Source: Loripinus fragilis (taxonomy: Eukaryota > Mollusca > Bivalvia > Lucinida > Lucinidae). From it: a stretch of 64,000 nucleotides of DNA. This document shows positions 31,431 through 42,833 of this stretch, one piece after another. The notes under the pieces were generated by a model. It saw only the letters and a program-made list of their open reading frames with translations. It was not told the origin of the DNA and did no database searches. The position numbers and the translations under genes are program-made. The stretch lies in the NCBI GenBank assembly GCA_964019695.1, contig OZ026518.1, forward strand, positions 87,415,950 through 87,479,949. The letters run 5' to 3'. Positions within the stretch are counted from its first letter, which is position 1; the number at the start of each line of letters is the position of its first letter.

Positions 31431-31516
31431 TTCCACAGTAGTCTTGTGGTTAGTCAGCATAGCTACAGATACGTAAATTATGGGTTCGAATCCTGGTCGA
31501 CGCAACTTTTTTTTTT
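31431..31516 (+). repeat. tRNA-like sequence followed by a T run
   Basis: 'tcttgtggttagtcagca' resembles an A box and GGGTTCGAATCCTGG contains an exact B box (GGTTCGAATCC), at normal spacing. A run of ten T from 31508 could terminate Pol III. The acceptor stem does not pair (no partner for 'gtcgacgc' at the 5' side), so this is more likely a tRNA pseudogene or a SINE head than a working tRNA. Confidence 0.5.
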
Positions 31517-31738
31517 CTTACATTTTTCTTTGTTTTCATGTCAAAGAAATGCACATAAACACAAAAAATGTAAGTTCACGCTTTCTTTGAAAATGCAATG
31601 AATAACAACTTCTTGATACTTGGAGTTAGAATTTAGTTCGTGAATAGGTCTACACCCGTGCTCTTGTCTCCAAAGCAAAATAAATAAGTTATTGCAGATC
31701 ATAGCATTTCTCTAAAGAACAGCAAGGAGGTCCATATA

Positions 31739-31975
31739 TGAGCCACGACATGAGATTTCCAACAGTGTGGTATGTGCGACAAGCAAAGGCGCAGACCAGC
31801 ATGCGCATACGCACAGTCTGATCAGAGCCTTTCCTAGTCACTTGAATATTCTATGCCTGGTAAGCTAATGGATTAACAGCATTTAGTTTCAATTCTTAAA
31901 AGGAGGGTGCACAGACTCACCTGCGCCTATTCGTGTCAAAATGCCACATTGTTGGAAATATCATGTCGCAGCTCA
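31739..31975. mobile_element. MITE, TGAGCCGTGACATGAG family, copy 2
   Basis: It starts TGAGCCACGACATGAGATTT and ends with 'ccacattgttgga' and 'tcatgtcgcagctca'. Size and internal palindrome are as in the copy at 1844. Confidence 0.8.
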
Positions 31976-32665
31976 TATCTTAAAAACTGAAGAGGCGACA
32001 GGCGATAGTTGAAGTACAGTGTTAAGAATCCTACGAGTGAATAGAGATCAAATTAATTAAAATGGAGAAACAATGTTGCAAAAGGAGAAAATTTAATAAA
32101 AATAAAACAAAAGTCTTTAAAGTAGTTACAAAAATAAATGTCGCGTGCAGGATTTGAACTAACAACGCAGAGCTTAAAAATATAAGTGTGCAATATTCAC
32201 GTGTTCTACCCACTGAGCCACCCAGCAACTGATAGCCAATTTAGCTTTATAGCGGTATATACATCTATTGTGATAAAAAGTACCACATGCATTTCCGTAT
32301 TAGTCGTACGATGAACGCCGAAGATATATTTAGATGCTCAATCGGCTGTGAAATTATGTTAATGATAAAGGCCAGGATCAGGTATATATTTTCAAGGTAT
32401 AACGGGTCTGAAAATTTTAGGTAGGGTAGGCACACTTTTTTTTAAAAAATTTTTTTCTGGAAAAAAATATTTCATGCACTTTGAAAGGCCTTTCAAAATG
32501 CATAAAACTATATTTATTCCATAAAAACCTGAAAAAAATTCTAGGTTACACCGATAAATTTAGGTAGGGTCAGGTTACCCTAAACACAGATAATTTTTTC
32601 TTTGGCCTAAGACTTCAAAAATGCATGAAAATTACCCAGCATGCAAAGAGTAAGTGGTGTGAATT
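31976..32665. other. Inverted-copy intron with tRNA-like fragment
   Basis: About 32135-32225 on the minus strand has 'tggctcagtgggtagaac' and AGTTCAAATCC, resembling A and B boxes of a tRNA-derived repeat. From 32395 to 32665 the sequence is the reverse complement of 9766-10025 ('gaaaggcctttcaaaatgca', 'attacccagcatgcaaagag'). Homology runs exactly up to the gap. Confidence 0.55.
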
Positions 32666-32688
32666 NNNNNNNNNNNNNNNNNNNNNNN
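32666..32688. other. Assembly gap (23 N)
   Basis: A run of 23 N closes the block that began after the gap at 18204. Homology to the minus-strand SMC6 intron stops at its left edge and does not resume on its right. Confidence 0.99.
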
Positions 32689-32730
32689 TACTGGGCTGTT
32701 CATGTTTTCTTTCAAAGAACAATATTTTTA

Positions 32731-33831
32731 GCTCACCTGAGCTGAAAGCTCCAAGGTGAGCTATTAGTATACCAATGACTCGGGCGTCTGTCCATCATTA
32801 TTTTCAAACATCTTCTCTGAAACCACTCGACCAAGATGGCAGACATACCCATATATGGTAAAATCCCTTTAAAATTTTCTTCTACAGAAACAGACGGCTG
32901 ATGACCTTGGGACTTGGTATGAAACATTTGGGATGTGGGGCCTACCAAGTTTGTTCAAATGATGATCCTAGGTTGACCTTGACCTACTTAACATCAAAGT
33001 CATATTTGCTTCATAATGCATTAAAATTGGAAAAATTTTTTTTGAAAGTTGAATTTTTGAATACTGTTGAAGCCAAAGTCATTATTCTCACTTGATATGT
33101 TAAACATAATAAGACAATGACTATAAATAAGTTCCAAATGTCAAGGTTAACCATTGACCTTTCAGCCAATGTCGCTTATATTGGAGTCCCATTAACATAT
33201 TGAAACCTAGTTTCCTCAGAAAGAACTCAAATTTCATATGGAGACTCCTTAAGTTGAGAGGAGGAAATTTATAATGAATGTTAATGGTCACATGACCAAG
33301 ATGGCCACTATACCCATAAGGTAAAAAAAAAAATTAAATATCTTCTCTGGAACCAAAAAACCAATGGCCTTGGGACTTTGTATGTAACACTTGGGATGTA
33401 GGCCCCACCAGGTTTGCACAAATGATTAATCTGGGTTGACCATGACCTTTTTTTTTATAGCAAGGCCAAATTTGATTCCTAATGCATTTATGTTGGAAAA
33501 ATCTTGAAATGTTATTTTTTTATAACTGTATAAGCTTGTGAGAAATGTTAAACCTAATGAAAAACTGGTTTTATACAACCAAGGCCACTCATTTTGGACT
33601 GCCACATACGTATATAAACATCTTTTTCTCAAAAATCATTGGGCTGTCATATGGAGTTTTCAGTAGTCAAAGATAAAACAATATAAATATGGTCACTTGA
33701 CAAAAATGGACACCATGCCCATATATGGTAAAACAAAATATGTATAAATAATAAGCCTAAGTTGACCATGACCTATTTTAACATTATTAAGAAGATCAGA
33801 TGAGCACATCAGGACCTTCAGGTCCTCTAGT
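32731..33831. repeat. Dispersed-repeat-like block, 'agctcacctgagc' to 'aggtcctctag'
   Basis: A ~1.1 kb noncoding block. It opens with a palindrome, 'agctcacctgagctgaaagc' against 'aaggtgagct', and closes 'aggaccttcaggtcctctag', another short palindrome. Inside, 'tggcagacatacccatatat' / 'accatgcccatatatggtaaa' and 'ttgaccttgacctac' / 'ttgaccatgacctatttt' recur at 250-450 base spacing. No ORF of note. Confidence 0.5.
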
Positions 33832-34499
33832 TATAAGGCTAGTTTGAGATTGGGGAGTGACTTGAAAAATCCTTAAAACTTTAATCCAAGTTTTGAGATT
33901 GATCAAAAAGACTAGGAAATGCCACAATCACACTCTTAAGGACCAACCCAATGCAGCGTGAGGAAGGGACACAGAACACTAACAGCCACATGACATCAAG
34001 AAGACAATTTAGGTAAAGCAGCTAGCTCTCTCTTCCTGTGCGAGATGATTGCAAAACTATAAAGGATTTTTTGTTTTGTATAATAGAACAAGGACCCAAC
34101 ACAAACCCCTACAAAAACAATGGAAGCAACAATCAACAGCAACAGAACCACCGGCTTAGAACAGACAGCAACCGAAGCCACTGGGGGTTTAATTTAATTT
34201 TACTGGCCAAACTTTGCCCTAGATTCTGCAGTTGTTATAGCACAAAACCAGATCACAGACTTTTGGGATTGCTTTGAAAGTCTTCTTGATAAATAGAAAT
34301 AATTGCAAGCACAGCCCAGCAGTATCAATCTGTGCTAGTTTTACGTCTCAGAATACGGATAGTCTTCTGGGCAAGCAACATCTGAAAGTTTCTGTTTTGT
34401 CAAAACAATGAAAACCATCAAAAGGGCAACAGGCATGAGCAATGGCGTAGCAAGAATGCTGAAAAAGTTACATCAAAGGGAAATTACTGAATTAAGCAG
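33832..34499. other. Unassigned intergenic sequence
   Basis: No exon or element recognised. 'caccggcttagaacagacag' and neighbouring CAA-rich sequence near 34080-34170 give a short low-complexity peptide in one frame, not taken as coding. Confidence 0.3.
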
Positions 34500-34680
34500 T
34501 CATTGGAACAAGCAGTGATTCTCTTAATTGCGTCCCTTTTCGAAATGGGAACTTCTCTTAAAGGAAAGAATTTGCTCCCAGAGTGAGCGAATTCTTTCCA
34601 TTAATAGCAGTTACTTATGGTATGGAAAATCACTTTTACCACATTAGGTGACCTCCCTTGAATGTTACTTTTTTTAATAC
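34500..34680. repeat. Hairpin repeat, inverted partner of 44812-44990
   Basis: 'gcagtgattctcttaattg', 'gggaacttctcttaaaggaa' and 'taccacattaggtgacctcc' occur here and, reverse-complemented, at 44812-44990. Each copy has an inner hairpin, 'ggaaagaatttgctccc' against 'gagcgaattctttcc'. Confidence 0.7.
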
Positions 34681-34829
34681 ACACATGCGTAACTGCGTAA
34701 TGGGAGCTACGCCAATGAAGAGTGAGACACTAGAAAAAGATACTTGTAGCATCTAATGAGAAAGGCAAAGTTCAACATTTTGCATTCAAACCTGATGGAT
34801 GTTGAGGGTTGTTATTATATTCCATCATT

Positions 34830-35905
34830 TTTTAATGGGGGTGTATGCCCGTCCCATATATATGAAAAATGGTTTCCATGCAATATCTTTTGAAAACATC
34901 GGTGTTTTAGATTCATATTTCACACACAGGTATATAATCAGAAGATACAGGCCAAGTTTGATTAAGGATAAAATCCAACAATTATTAAGAGAGTAATAAG
35001 GCCCCTTCAACTCAGAATTGGTTTCCGCTCAATATCTTAAAAATGAATAGATGGAATTTGATGAAACTTTGCATATGCATTAATATTGACAATGCCTAGT
35101 TTGGGATTGTTAGGGAGCAGTCTGCACCAATCTGTAGCAGAGATATGGCCCTTAACTTGCATCAGAAATTCTTTTAATTTTGTTTCCACTCAATATTTAG
35201 ATAATGAATGATTGAATATGACAATAATATGTATATGCATTGATAATGACAAGATCTGAGTTTATCGCTGTGTCAATTTGCTTAAATTTTTAAAGAGTTA
35301 TGGACCTTGACTTGTATCAGAATTACGTTTCCCCTCAATATCTTAAGAACGAATGGATTGAATTTAACAAATTTAGCATATGCATTGGTATTGATGAGAT
35401 ATTGGCTGCGATTGTTATGTGTAAAATTTCTCAAAATTTCTGGCCCTTAACTAGAGTCCGAATTTTGTTTCTGCTCAATGGCTTAAAAATGAGTGGATGG
35501 AATTTAACGAAAAATTGCATACACCGGTATTGACAAGAACTAGGTTGGGATTGTTTTGTGTCAATTTGTGCAGATTTATATAGAGTAATGGCCCTTGACT
35601 CATGTCAGAGTTTTGTTTCCGCTCAATATCTTAAGAATTTATCAATGGATATTGGCATAATGATGAGATATCGGTTGGTATTGTTATGCATAAAATTGTG
35701 CAAATTTATAAGTTATTTCCCTTGACTCATATTGACAAGCTCAAGGTTGGTATAGTTATGCATCAACTGGTGCAAATTTATAACAGATTATGGCCCTTAA
35801 TTCATGTTAGAATTTTGTTTATGCTCGTGAGCACGAATGGGTGGAATGCATGTCATTTATGGGAGATGACCCCAGCTGGGGCATCTGTGTCACATTGACA
35901 CATTT
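34830..35905. repeat. Degenerate tandem block, ~125-150 bp units
   Basis: Units are marked by 'tttccgctcaatatctta', 'aatgaatggattgaatttaa' variants, a 'gcatatgcattggtattgac' variant and 'atggcccttgactc'. At least six units are recognisable. A terminal phrase 'cacatttctagtttgtcaag' ends the block. Noncoding. Confidence 0.6.
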
Positions 35906-36479
35906 CTAGTTTGTCAAGAAAAAGTAGTCAAATTGGTTTCATCCTTGTCCTGCTGAACATGGATATGGTTTGGGGGATAAAGTGATCGTCTGTCTGTGCC
36001 GACATGATACACATGGGGGCATGTTTTAGGTAGCTAAATAAAATTTTATCCATTAGGCTCCTACAATCTCCCTTGCTTCCTGTCCACTTATCTCCCATGA
36101 ATGAACCTTGTGCGTATTAACTTATACCCTTCGAGATATTTTGTAGGCATATTTATCTAGTCAAGATGGTGTGTCACATACAGGCATTATCTCCTTTGAA
36201 TGAGCTTTTAAGTGGAAACCTTGTGCGCTTCATAGTTATTATACCCTTTGAGATCATCTTGCAAGAATGTTGGTGAAGGAAGTACCTAAAATCTTACTAC
36301 ATTACAAATGGGTCTTGTCAAGAGAAAACCCTAGAGAAAATCGGTCTTAGAAGTTCGTAAACGGGTAATACCTAAACCAACAAGCCCAGCTACAGAGACC
36401 AGCTAGAATATTGACATTCCACATGTGGCAAGTTTAGCTATCATACTACGTAGGGCCAGTTAAGCAAATTTTTCAAGCG
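35906..36479. other. Unassigned intergenic sequence
   Basis: Two loosely similar blocks, 'cttgtgcgtattaactta' (36110) and 'cttgtgcgcttcatagtta' (36222), each followed by 'acccttcgagat'/'accctttgagat', suggest an old ~115 bp duplication. 36340-36420 resembles 14345-14400 ('tacagagaccagctaga'). Confidence 0.35.
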
Positions 36480-36640
36480 TAAAATTGTATTTTTTTTCTT
36501 ACCCATAAATTTAAACATGTATTTTGGATGCCCAAAAGAACCGTCTCATCGAGACGGCTCTTTTGAGTACCCACAACATATGTTTTAGTTGAGAAATAAG
36601 AAAAATAATTTTCTGTTACGCATTCTTACCTGGGGCCCTG
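36480..36640. mobile_element. Palindromic MITE with AAGAACC/GGCTCTT core
   Basis: 'aaaagaaccgtctcatcgag' is followed by its complement; flanking phrases are 'aacatatgttttagttgag' and 'ggtaatac'-side sequence with 'ggccagttaagcaaattttt'. It belongs to the family listed at 14101. Confidence 0.65.
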
Positions 36641-36959
36641 ATACTAACCAGAGATTGAATGACAAATGCAGCGCTCAGACTGTGCAGATGCCACAGTCAA
36701 TTTTTTCCAGTGACAAGGGCCAAATGAAAGTGAAAGGGTTATTTAAATGATATATTGAAATATTCCCAAATGCTAACATTTCAGGTTGAGCTTGGCATTA
36801 TATATTTGAAAATAATGTGTCATTTTTTCATAATGGCACTAAATACTTGGACAAAAAAACTAGTAAACACTTGGATCGAGCTAATGCCACCTGATCTAAG
36901 TCTACAGTGCTTTAATGCTCTTCCCTTTAATCCTGTACCGCAGAGGCGCCTTTTGATGC

Positions 36960-37170
36960 CTTTGCAGAGCAGACCCAGATCAGACAGCTCTTACAAGAGC
37001 TGCCTGATCAGGGTCTACTCTGTTTGCTTATGGAAATAAGATTAGATATGATCTTACACTAGTGGACCTGACAATTAATTTCTTTGTTCTATGTACAAGG
37101 GTGGAAGTTTATTTAAAGAATTATTCATAGTGGGTGGAACTTAGCATAAATATTCATGAGGGAAAGGGTT
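36960..37170. repeat. Extra copy of SMC6 intron C-D sequence
   Basis: 'gagcagacccagatcagaca', 'gagctgcctgatcagggtct', 'atttctttgttctatgtac' and 'attattcatagtgggtgg' match 27680-27890 and, inverted, 10720-10920. No exon copy follows, so it is probably a dispersed repeat that is also present in the SMC6 intron. Confidence 0.6.
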
Positions 37171-37287
37171 AAACAGCTTAGTTTAATGGCCATACTTATC
37201 AAAGCCGCCAGTTTGCTGGGCAGGCAGATGCCAAAGCTGTAAATCAACCAGCAAACACCCTCTTGCCAGTAACTGACAACTCTTCTT

Positions 37288-37500
37288 TTAAACTCTTTGC
37301 ATGCTGGAAAATTTTTCATGCATATTTGTCATCTGATTCTTTTCAAAACCAATTTCTTTCAGGAATACTATCAGAGCGTCAAACAGTTTGGATCCAACAT
37401 GTTGTCTGGCCTGTTGTAATTAAAACTGTTTGCAAAGGTTATCAGGAGACAACACTGCAGCGGAAGGGAGAGATTACTCTACAGAGGGTTATAGCTGCTA
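37288..37500. mobile_element. MITE, TTAACTCTTTGCATGC family, copy 2
   Basis: It opens 'ttaaactctttgcatgctgg' and holds 'gtcatctgattcttttc', 'gtcaaacagtttggatcc' and 'tgcaaaggttatcaggaga'. The right end is degraded. A TCTA microsatellite (37517-37536) follows. Confidence 0.55.
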
Positions 37501-37603
37501 CCAACTGATTTTCAGTTATCTATCTATCTATCTATTTCTACTGGCAGGATCGAATACGATTATTACGCCAGGGAGTGCGAATTTGGAATTTTGAAGAAAA
37601 CTA

Positions 37604-38272
37604 GAAATGTGTCCATGGGACACGGATGCCCCCGCTATTGCCAAATTGGTATAAATAGGGAATTGTCATTAACAAAGGGCACTAAAATTCCTGAAGGCAT
37701 GAAGCGATATGGGCCATTCTGAAACATGAAGACATTGATGCGATATGGACCATTATCGAACTTGAAGAAGACATTATGGTACTAAACAATGTGACCAAGT
37801 TTCATAAAAATCTGATAAAAAATATTCGAGTTAGAGAGCTGACATCGTTTAAAACGGTGAATTTTCATAAACAAAGGGCCATAACTCTTGAAAGCCTGGT
37901 GCGATATGGACCATTATCGAATTTGAAGAAGACATCATGATACTAAACAATGTGACCAAGTTTCATAAAATTCTGATAAAAAATATTCGACTTAGAGAGC
38001 GGACGTCGTTTCAAATGGTGAATTTTCATAAACAAAGGGCCATAACTCTTGAAAGCCTGGTGCAATATGGACCATTATTGAACTTGAAGAAGACATCATG
38101 GTACTAAACAATGTGACCAAGTTTCATAAAATTCTGATAAAAAATATTCGAGTTAGAGAGCAGACATCATCGGGACAGAGGTACGTAATTACGTACGTAC
38201 GAACGTAAAGTATGTACGGAAGGACAGGGGTAACACTTATTGCCCCGGCCATTATCATGGTGGGGGCATAAA
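37604..38272. repeat. Repeat block with 'gaaatgtgtccatgggacac' start and 'gggggcata' end
   Basis: Three ~170 bp units carry 'cataaacaaagggccataac', 'gaccattatcgaacttgaag' and 'aacaatgtgaccaagtttca'. The end is 'gtacgtacgaacgtaaag', then 'gccattatcatggtggggg' and 'cata'. The block at 53912-54677 has the same first ~40 and last ~20 bases but a different internal unit. Confidence 0.7.
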
Positions 38273-38648
38273 AACAAAACACAAAAAAAATCTTTAGGCT
38301 ATGTATTTGACTAAATTTGGAGTGCCCTGAACTCCTCAGTTGTCTGGGAATTGACCACCGATGGAGAAAGACCATTCCAATGTAGAATAGTTCGGGGAAA
38401 AATGAGTTCTTCAGGGCATCACTGTATGTCTGGTATCTACAATATTAGATTGGGCACTGTGTGATGCCCTGGTAGATTTCAAACTGTGAGCAATCAGTTG
38501 ACAGTGTATCCCACTGCACTGCTCGATCCAGCTAAGATTTTCGAGTTAGATACCAAACTTAGTTGAATAGCTAACACAAGTGACACGAGTGGTTGAGCTA
38601 GCCAGGTGTGAAACACATGACTGTATATAGTTTTTGCTTTCAGTGATA
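38273..38648. other. Unassigned intergenic sequence
   Basis: No exon, repeat copy or hairpin recognised in this stretch. Its last two bases are the TA that flanks the next element. Confidence 0.3.
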
Positions 38649-40855
38649 CGGTAAATGTTCTAAAATTTCGAACACTCTAAAATTACGAACACCTAAAATT
38701 ATCGCCGAAAATAATTTTTAAAACATCCTAAAAAATCGAACACTGCCATTTTTCGGAAAAATGAATTTCTAAAATTACGAACACACGTTATTTTCGGCGG
38801 AAAACCGATGTCCGTTTATCTGTCTGTGTCCCATCTGTGTTCGGTATACTTCTACCGTACATTGCGTGAGCGGTAGCGCCATTTGGAAGGTTCCATTCTA
38901 GATGTTTAATCTGGCACGTGACGTTCTATTTCGCATGCCAGCGCGCGACGTTATACGTTATACATTATTCAAGGTCACCAGCAATGACGAACTTGACAAG
39001 TTCCTGCAACGATTCCGAAACTGCTTTGACTAACCCTATTGAGTATGTATCCACCCAAAAGGCTGAGATCATTATTTATTACTGACCAAACATTGACCTT
39101 CAGGCCGCGATTCGGCTAATTGTACGTGAATTATGCACGTTGACATACGCAGAGCAATTCTCAATAGTGTGCTGTACATGTACATGTGACACGTGCTCGT
39201 TTTTTTCTAAAATACTAGCCCCAAAGAGAGAGAGAGAGAGTTGCGGAAAATGAGACGATCAAATAAAATAAGTTGATGTATAGTGATTGCCGTGGACGTT
39301 TGCAACACAAGGGGTCATTCGGTTTCGTGCAAAATGCAGAGAAAATCGTGCAAGTCGCACGTTTGTTCTTTTTTCTCACCGAGACATCCAATGCGGAAAA
39401 TTTTAATATTTTTACCGACATGCCTGCAAGAACTCACACGTGGTCATCATCTCATTTTTATTCACGGTACTTTACCGCAAACGTAAGGCTTAAATATGTA
39501 TGAGACTGACACCCCTACTCCCCCCCCCCCCCCTTTTAAAGGATTTCCCAGTTCGGCAATATGTCCAGGCCGCGTGCGACACGGAGGGCAATTCTATCAG
39601 TCTATGCGTGTGCTCTTTTCTTGAACACAACTCGGACCCGAGCATGAAATCAACTTGCGTGGATCCCCATATGACCTGGTAAAGACCCTGCTGGAACTTA
39701 TGACAGATGTGATCAGCGAAGGCTCAGGAGAGCATGTGTGTTTGCACAATCTCGTCAGGGTCTCGCTCACTAACAAAGTTTAAACAGGATGAAGACTCGA
39801 GCCAAATAAAAATTCTAGACATCTACGTACGTTGTCTTTAAATACTTGTCGGCGGTTTTCTAGGTACATGTAATAATGGCTATTCCTATCAATCAAATTC
39901 CTCAAAATGGAACATTTTAACAAACTATTGAGCCGATCGCGGCGTGTGAAACTGCACATGGAAGGTCCTACAAGTGCATTACCGGTATAATGTACGCACA
40001 GACGCACATACATGTACCAATGAATAAATTGATTGAAGCACGATTCTGCATCTTGATGAATTTAATATTTACATATTTAATTTCATGAAAAAGGCCAGTT
40101 CATATGATTATGGAACCTATCGCATATGCGAGCAGCGAAGGCTCAGACGAGCCTGCGCATCCACGGAAAATCGCCAGCGCCTTAACTGCCCACATACACA
40201 ATGAAAGTGCATGCCGTGCCTGTGAATTTAAAATCAGTAAAGCCCTTGAGATGATCGGGACATCTCGGAACTCGCTTTATTTACCACACGTCTGTAGAGG
40301 TATGTACCCCGACTTTGTTACATGCGAAGATCAGCCTGCGCACCGCACAGTCTTATCAGCACCTTTGTTTGTAGAAAAAAAACATGAAACATTTTGTTGG
40401 GCAAGTTTTGGGCCCAAACTGTCTGCTAAATTAGTTTGTAACAGCCTCTTTGGGGAGGGGGGGCTCCTAGGTCCCACCCTGGGTCCGGCACTGCTAATAG
40501 TATCAGCAGCAGACAAAGGGACGGGGTAATGGTTCACGGACATGTTTGAGATCAAAGAAGCCGACTATCAGACCACGTGTTGTTGTTGTTTTAAGACTCG
40601 GGTAGCACGCGGTGGCCGGGCGCACGAAAGCGGACTTAGCAAAAAAACATAATTGCCTAGCTGTGTCTCCTTTTCATGGGTTTGCATGAAATTAAAAAAA
40701 AAAAAAAACATTTTCAATGAACTCGAGCATGAAACGGCGCACTGCATGCATGAAAAACTAGATTTGTGGTACTTGTCTGATCGTTTCCTTTTCTTTGAGA
40801 TATGAATGTACCCAGCGTATCGTACGCATCGGCTCGAAGCCAATATATCATAAAT

Positions 40856-41079
40856 TGAGCCGCGACACAATGCATATTGACGAGTATAGACTCAGACGAG
40901 CCTGTGCAGCCTCCTTTTAAGCTTACAAACTCCAAACGATGTTCAGTCAGTAGCTTAACACTCATAGAATATTCAAGCGACTAGCAAAGGCTCTGAGCAG
41001 ACTGTGCATATGCGCAGGCTGATCTGAGGCTTTGCTGGTCTCACATACCACATTGTTGGAAATCTCATGTCACGGCTCA
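40856..41079. mobile_element. MITE, TGAGCCGTGACATGAG family, copy 3
   Basis: Opposite internal order to the copy at 1844. It starts TGAGCCGCGACA, contains 'gctcagacgagcctg'-like sequence and 'gcatatgcgcaggctgatc', and ends 'ggaaatctcatgtcacggctca'. It lies inside the 3.7 kb element. Confidence 0.75.
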
Positions 41080-41506
41080 ATTAAATTCTTTCGAGGCATC
41101 GGACGCAAAGTCGGACGTTCGCTTTCATTATTAATTCTTGGTATGCCTGTTTGCCCCTGATTTGGTTTGGCAAGACGTCGGAGATCTGGAGGGAGGGAGA
41201 GAGACCAGCGCTTGCATACGAATCTCTTTTAATTACGAAAAATATCATGTATCAGTAGGGTGCTGAAAATGATACTTGGAGATACTTCTCGTGCGCATCG
41301 GCTTTTGCACGACAAAGTCGGATATTCGACAGTATTGACGCTTTGCATGCTTTCTATCGCATGCCCAAATGCTAAATTGACGAAACATTCTTTCCTGAAT
41401 TCCATTCGGATCTGATCTGGATCCGAACTCTGACAACGTTTTTTTTTCTTCTTCTTTTTTAAGGGAGAGAGGATCCAAATATCACAAAAAGCGGGCCATT
41501 ATCGGC

Positions 41507-41545
41507 CCGCCAGCGAAACACCTTTAAATGGCGTTTCGCTGGCGT
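41507..41545. repeat. GC-rich hairpin
   Basis: 'cgccagcgaaacacc' and 'ggcgtttcgctggcg' pair around a 'tttaaat' loop. A neighbouring shorter pair, 'gcgggccattatcggcccgc', lies just left (41490-41509). Both sit in the 3.7 kb element. Confidence 0.8.
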
Positions 41546-42317
41546 GCTGATGATGACCCAACGTTGAATGCTGGCTTGGTAGTTTATGAGAATTTCAGTG
41601 GATCCGGTCCAGTATAGCTAAGAAATTCTATGTTTTTGTGATTTTTCAGGTGGGGGGGGGGGGGGGGGGGTCCGGACCCCATGTCCCCCCTCTGGATCCG
41701 CGCATGGGACCGGACCGTATGTCTACACTTATTGAGATATACTGAAAATGCGCATCGGCTTTTGTACGACACTTTGCGTACTTTCTATAGATCGACAAGT
41801 AGAGAGAGAGATGCGTGTTCTTTTTGAATACTCAGAGAGCTCGTCTACGTATTTCAAAGATTCGTGTATATCTTTGCAAAAAATTATAAACGGCATTTGC
41901 GCAGATGGAGAGGTTTTCTGAAGGAAGAACGAAAGTGTAGCGATTCATCGGTAGTCCGAGGTTAAATAAGTGGACTTTTACGACTTGTAAGTAAATTGAG
42001 TGACATAACATGCACGTGCCTGGCTCTCGACTTGGCAATTACCGCACACGCTGGACATTTTACTGACTCACTCCGCAAGAATTTAGCGGCGGTTGAAAAG
42101 AAAAATGAGTAGATAGCGCAGAATCATATCGCTGGGTTTTCAACACGTTTCTGCCACATTTTTACATGCATATATACCGTTTTTGCTCATGATAAAGACC
42201 GCATTCTAAAATTACGAACACTAGCACTTTTTCTGAAACGTAATTTCTAAAATTACGAGCAGCGGAAAAAATAATTATTATTTAGTGTTCGAACTTTTAG
42301 AACATTTACCGTACCAT

Positions 42318-42562
42318 TTAACCCTTAAAGAGCCAAGAAAAAAATGCATCTGAAAATGTCGTCTGGTGAAGTCGTCTGCTGCAAATAATTGCCTAGCATT
42401 ACTGACAAATCAAGTCTAGAAGCAAACAGCGTGAACCCAAAACAGACTGCTCCTATAGGAGCAGTCTGATCTGGGTCCACACTGTTTGCCATAGAGGCTT
42501 CTTAAACATTTCAGCAGACAAGACAAGCAGACGACTTTTGTTGCGATTGGCGCATTAAGGGA
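42318..42562. mobile_element. MITE, TTAACCCTTAAAG ends, copy 1
   Basis: It runs from 'ttaacccttaaagagcca' to 'gattggcgcattaaggg'. Inner inverted blocks are 'gtcgtctgctgcaaat' and 'cagcagacaagacaagcagac', around a core 'agactgctcctataggagca' and 'gtctgatctggg'. Confidence 0.7.
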
Positions 42563-42608
42563 TTATATTCATTCAAATCAAATGATACCAGGAAGCTAGT
42601 GATGTGGG

Positions 42609-42833
42609 TTTTAAAACTTTCCCTGCAAGTGAAGACTTGTCATCTTCTTCTTAACTTTGCAAAAAGTTTGGACCCAGATCAGGCCTGACAAACTGTTGGG
42701 CCAGATCTGGATCCAAGCTGTTTGACACTCTGATGCTATTCCTGAAAGATTTTTTTGAAAAGGTTAATTTTGGAAAAAAATCAGCAGACAACAAACATGC
42801 ATGCAGAATTACCCAGCATGCATATAAAGTTAA
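42609..42833. mobile_element. MITE, TTAACTCTTTGCATGC family, copy 3
   Basis: It starts 'ttaaaactttccctgcaagt', has 'gacttgtcatcttcttc' against 'aatcagcagacaacaaac', and ends 'cccagcatgcatataaagtta'. The core is a 'cagatcaggcctgac' / 'gggccagatctgg' palindrome. Confidence 0.6.

Larger units (their letters stand above)
38649..42311. mobile_element. 3.7 kb TA-flanked TIR element, CGGTAAATGTTCTAAAA ends
   Basis: It begins CGGTAAATGTTCTAAAATTT and ends with the near complement ('gaacttttagaacatttaccg'-type), TA on each side (38647-38648, 42312-42313). Both ends have repeated 'taaaattacgaacac' words. The interior is richer in CG dinucleotides than its surroundings and has short ORFs only, none like a DDE transposase. 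It includes a GA run (39227-39240), a C run (39520-39533), a G run (41653-41670), a hairpin at 41507-41545 and an inserted MITE at 40856-41079. TA target and end structure suggest a pogo or other Tc1/mariner-related element (inference). Confidence 0.7.

Noticed and set aside
40104..40529. 141-codon plus-strand open frame starting MIMEPIAYASSEGSDEPAHP
   Set aside because: The first part is a translation of the palindromic 'agcaaaggctcagacgagcctgcgcat' type of MITE sequence seen at several places, and the rest has no domain. It lies inside a transposon.
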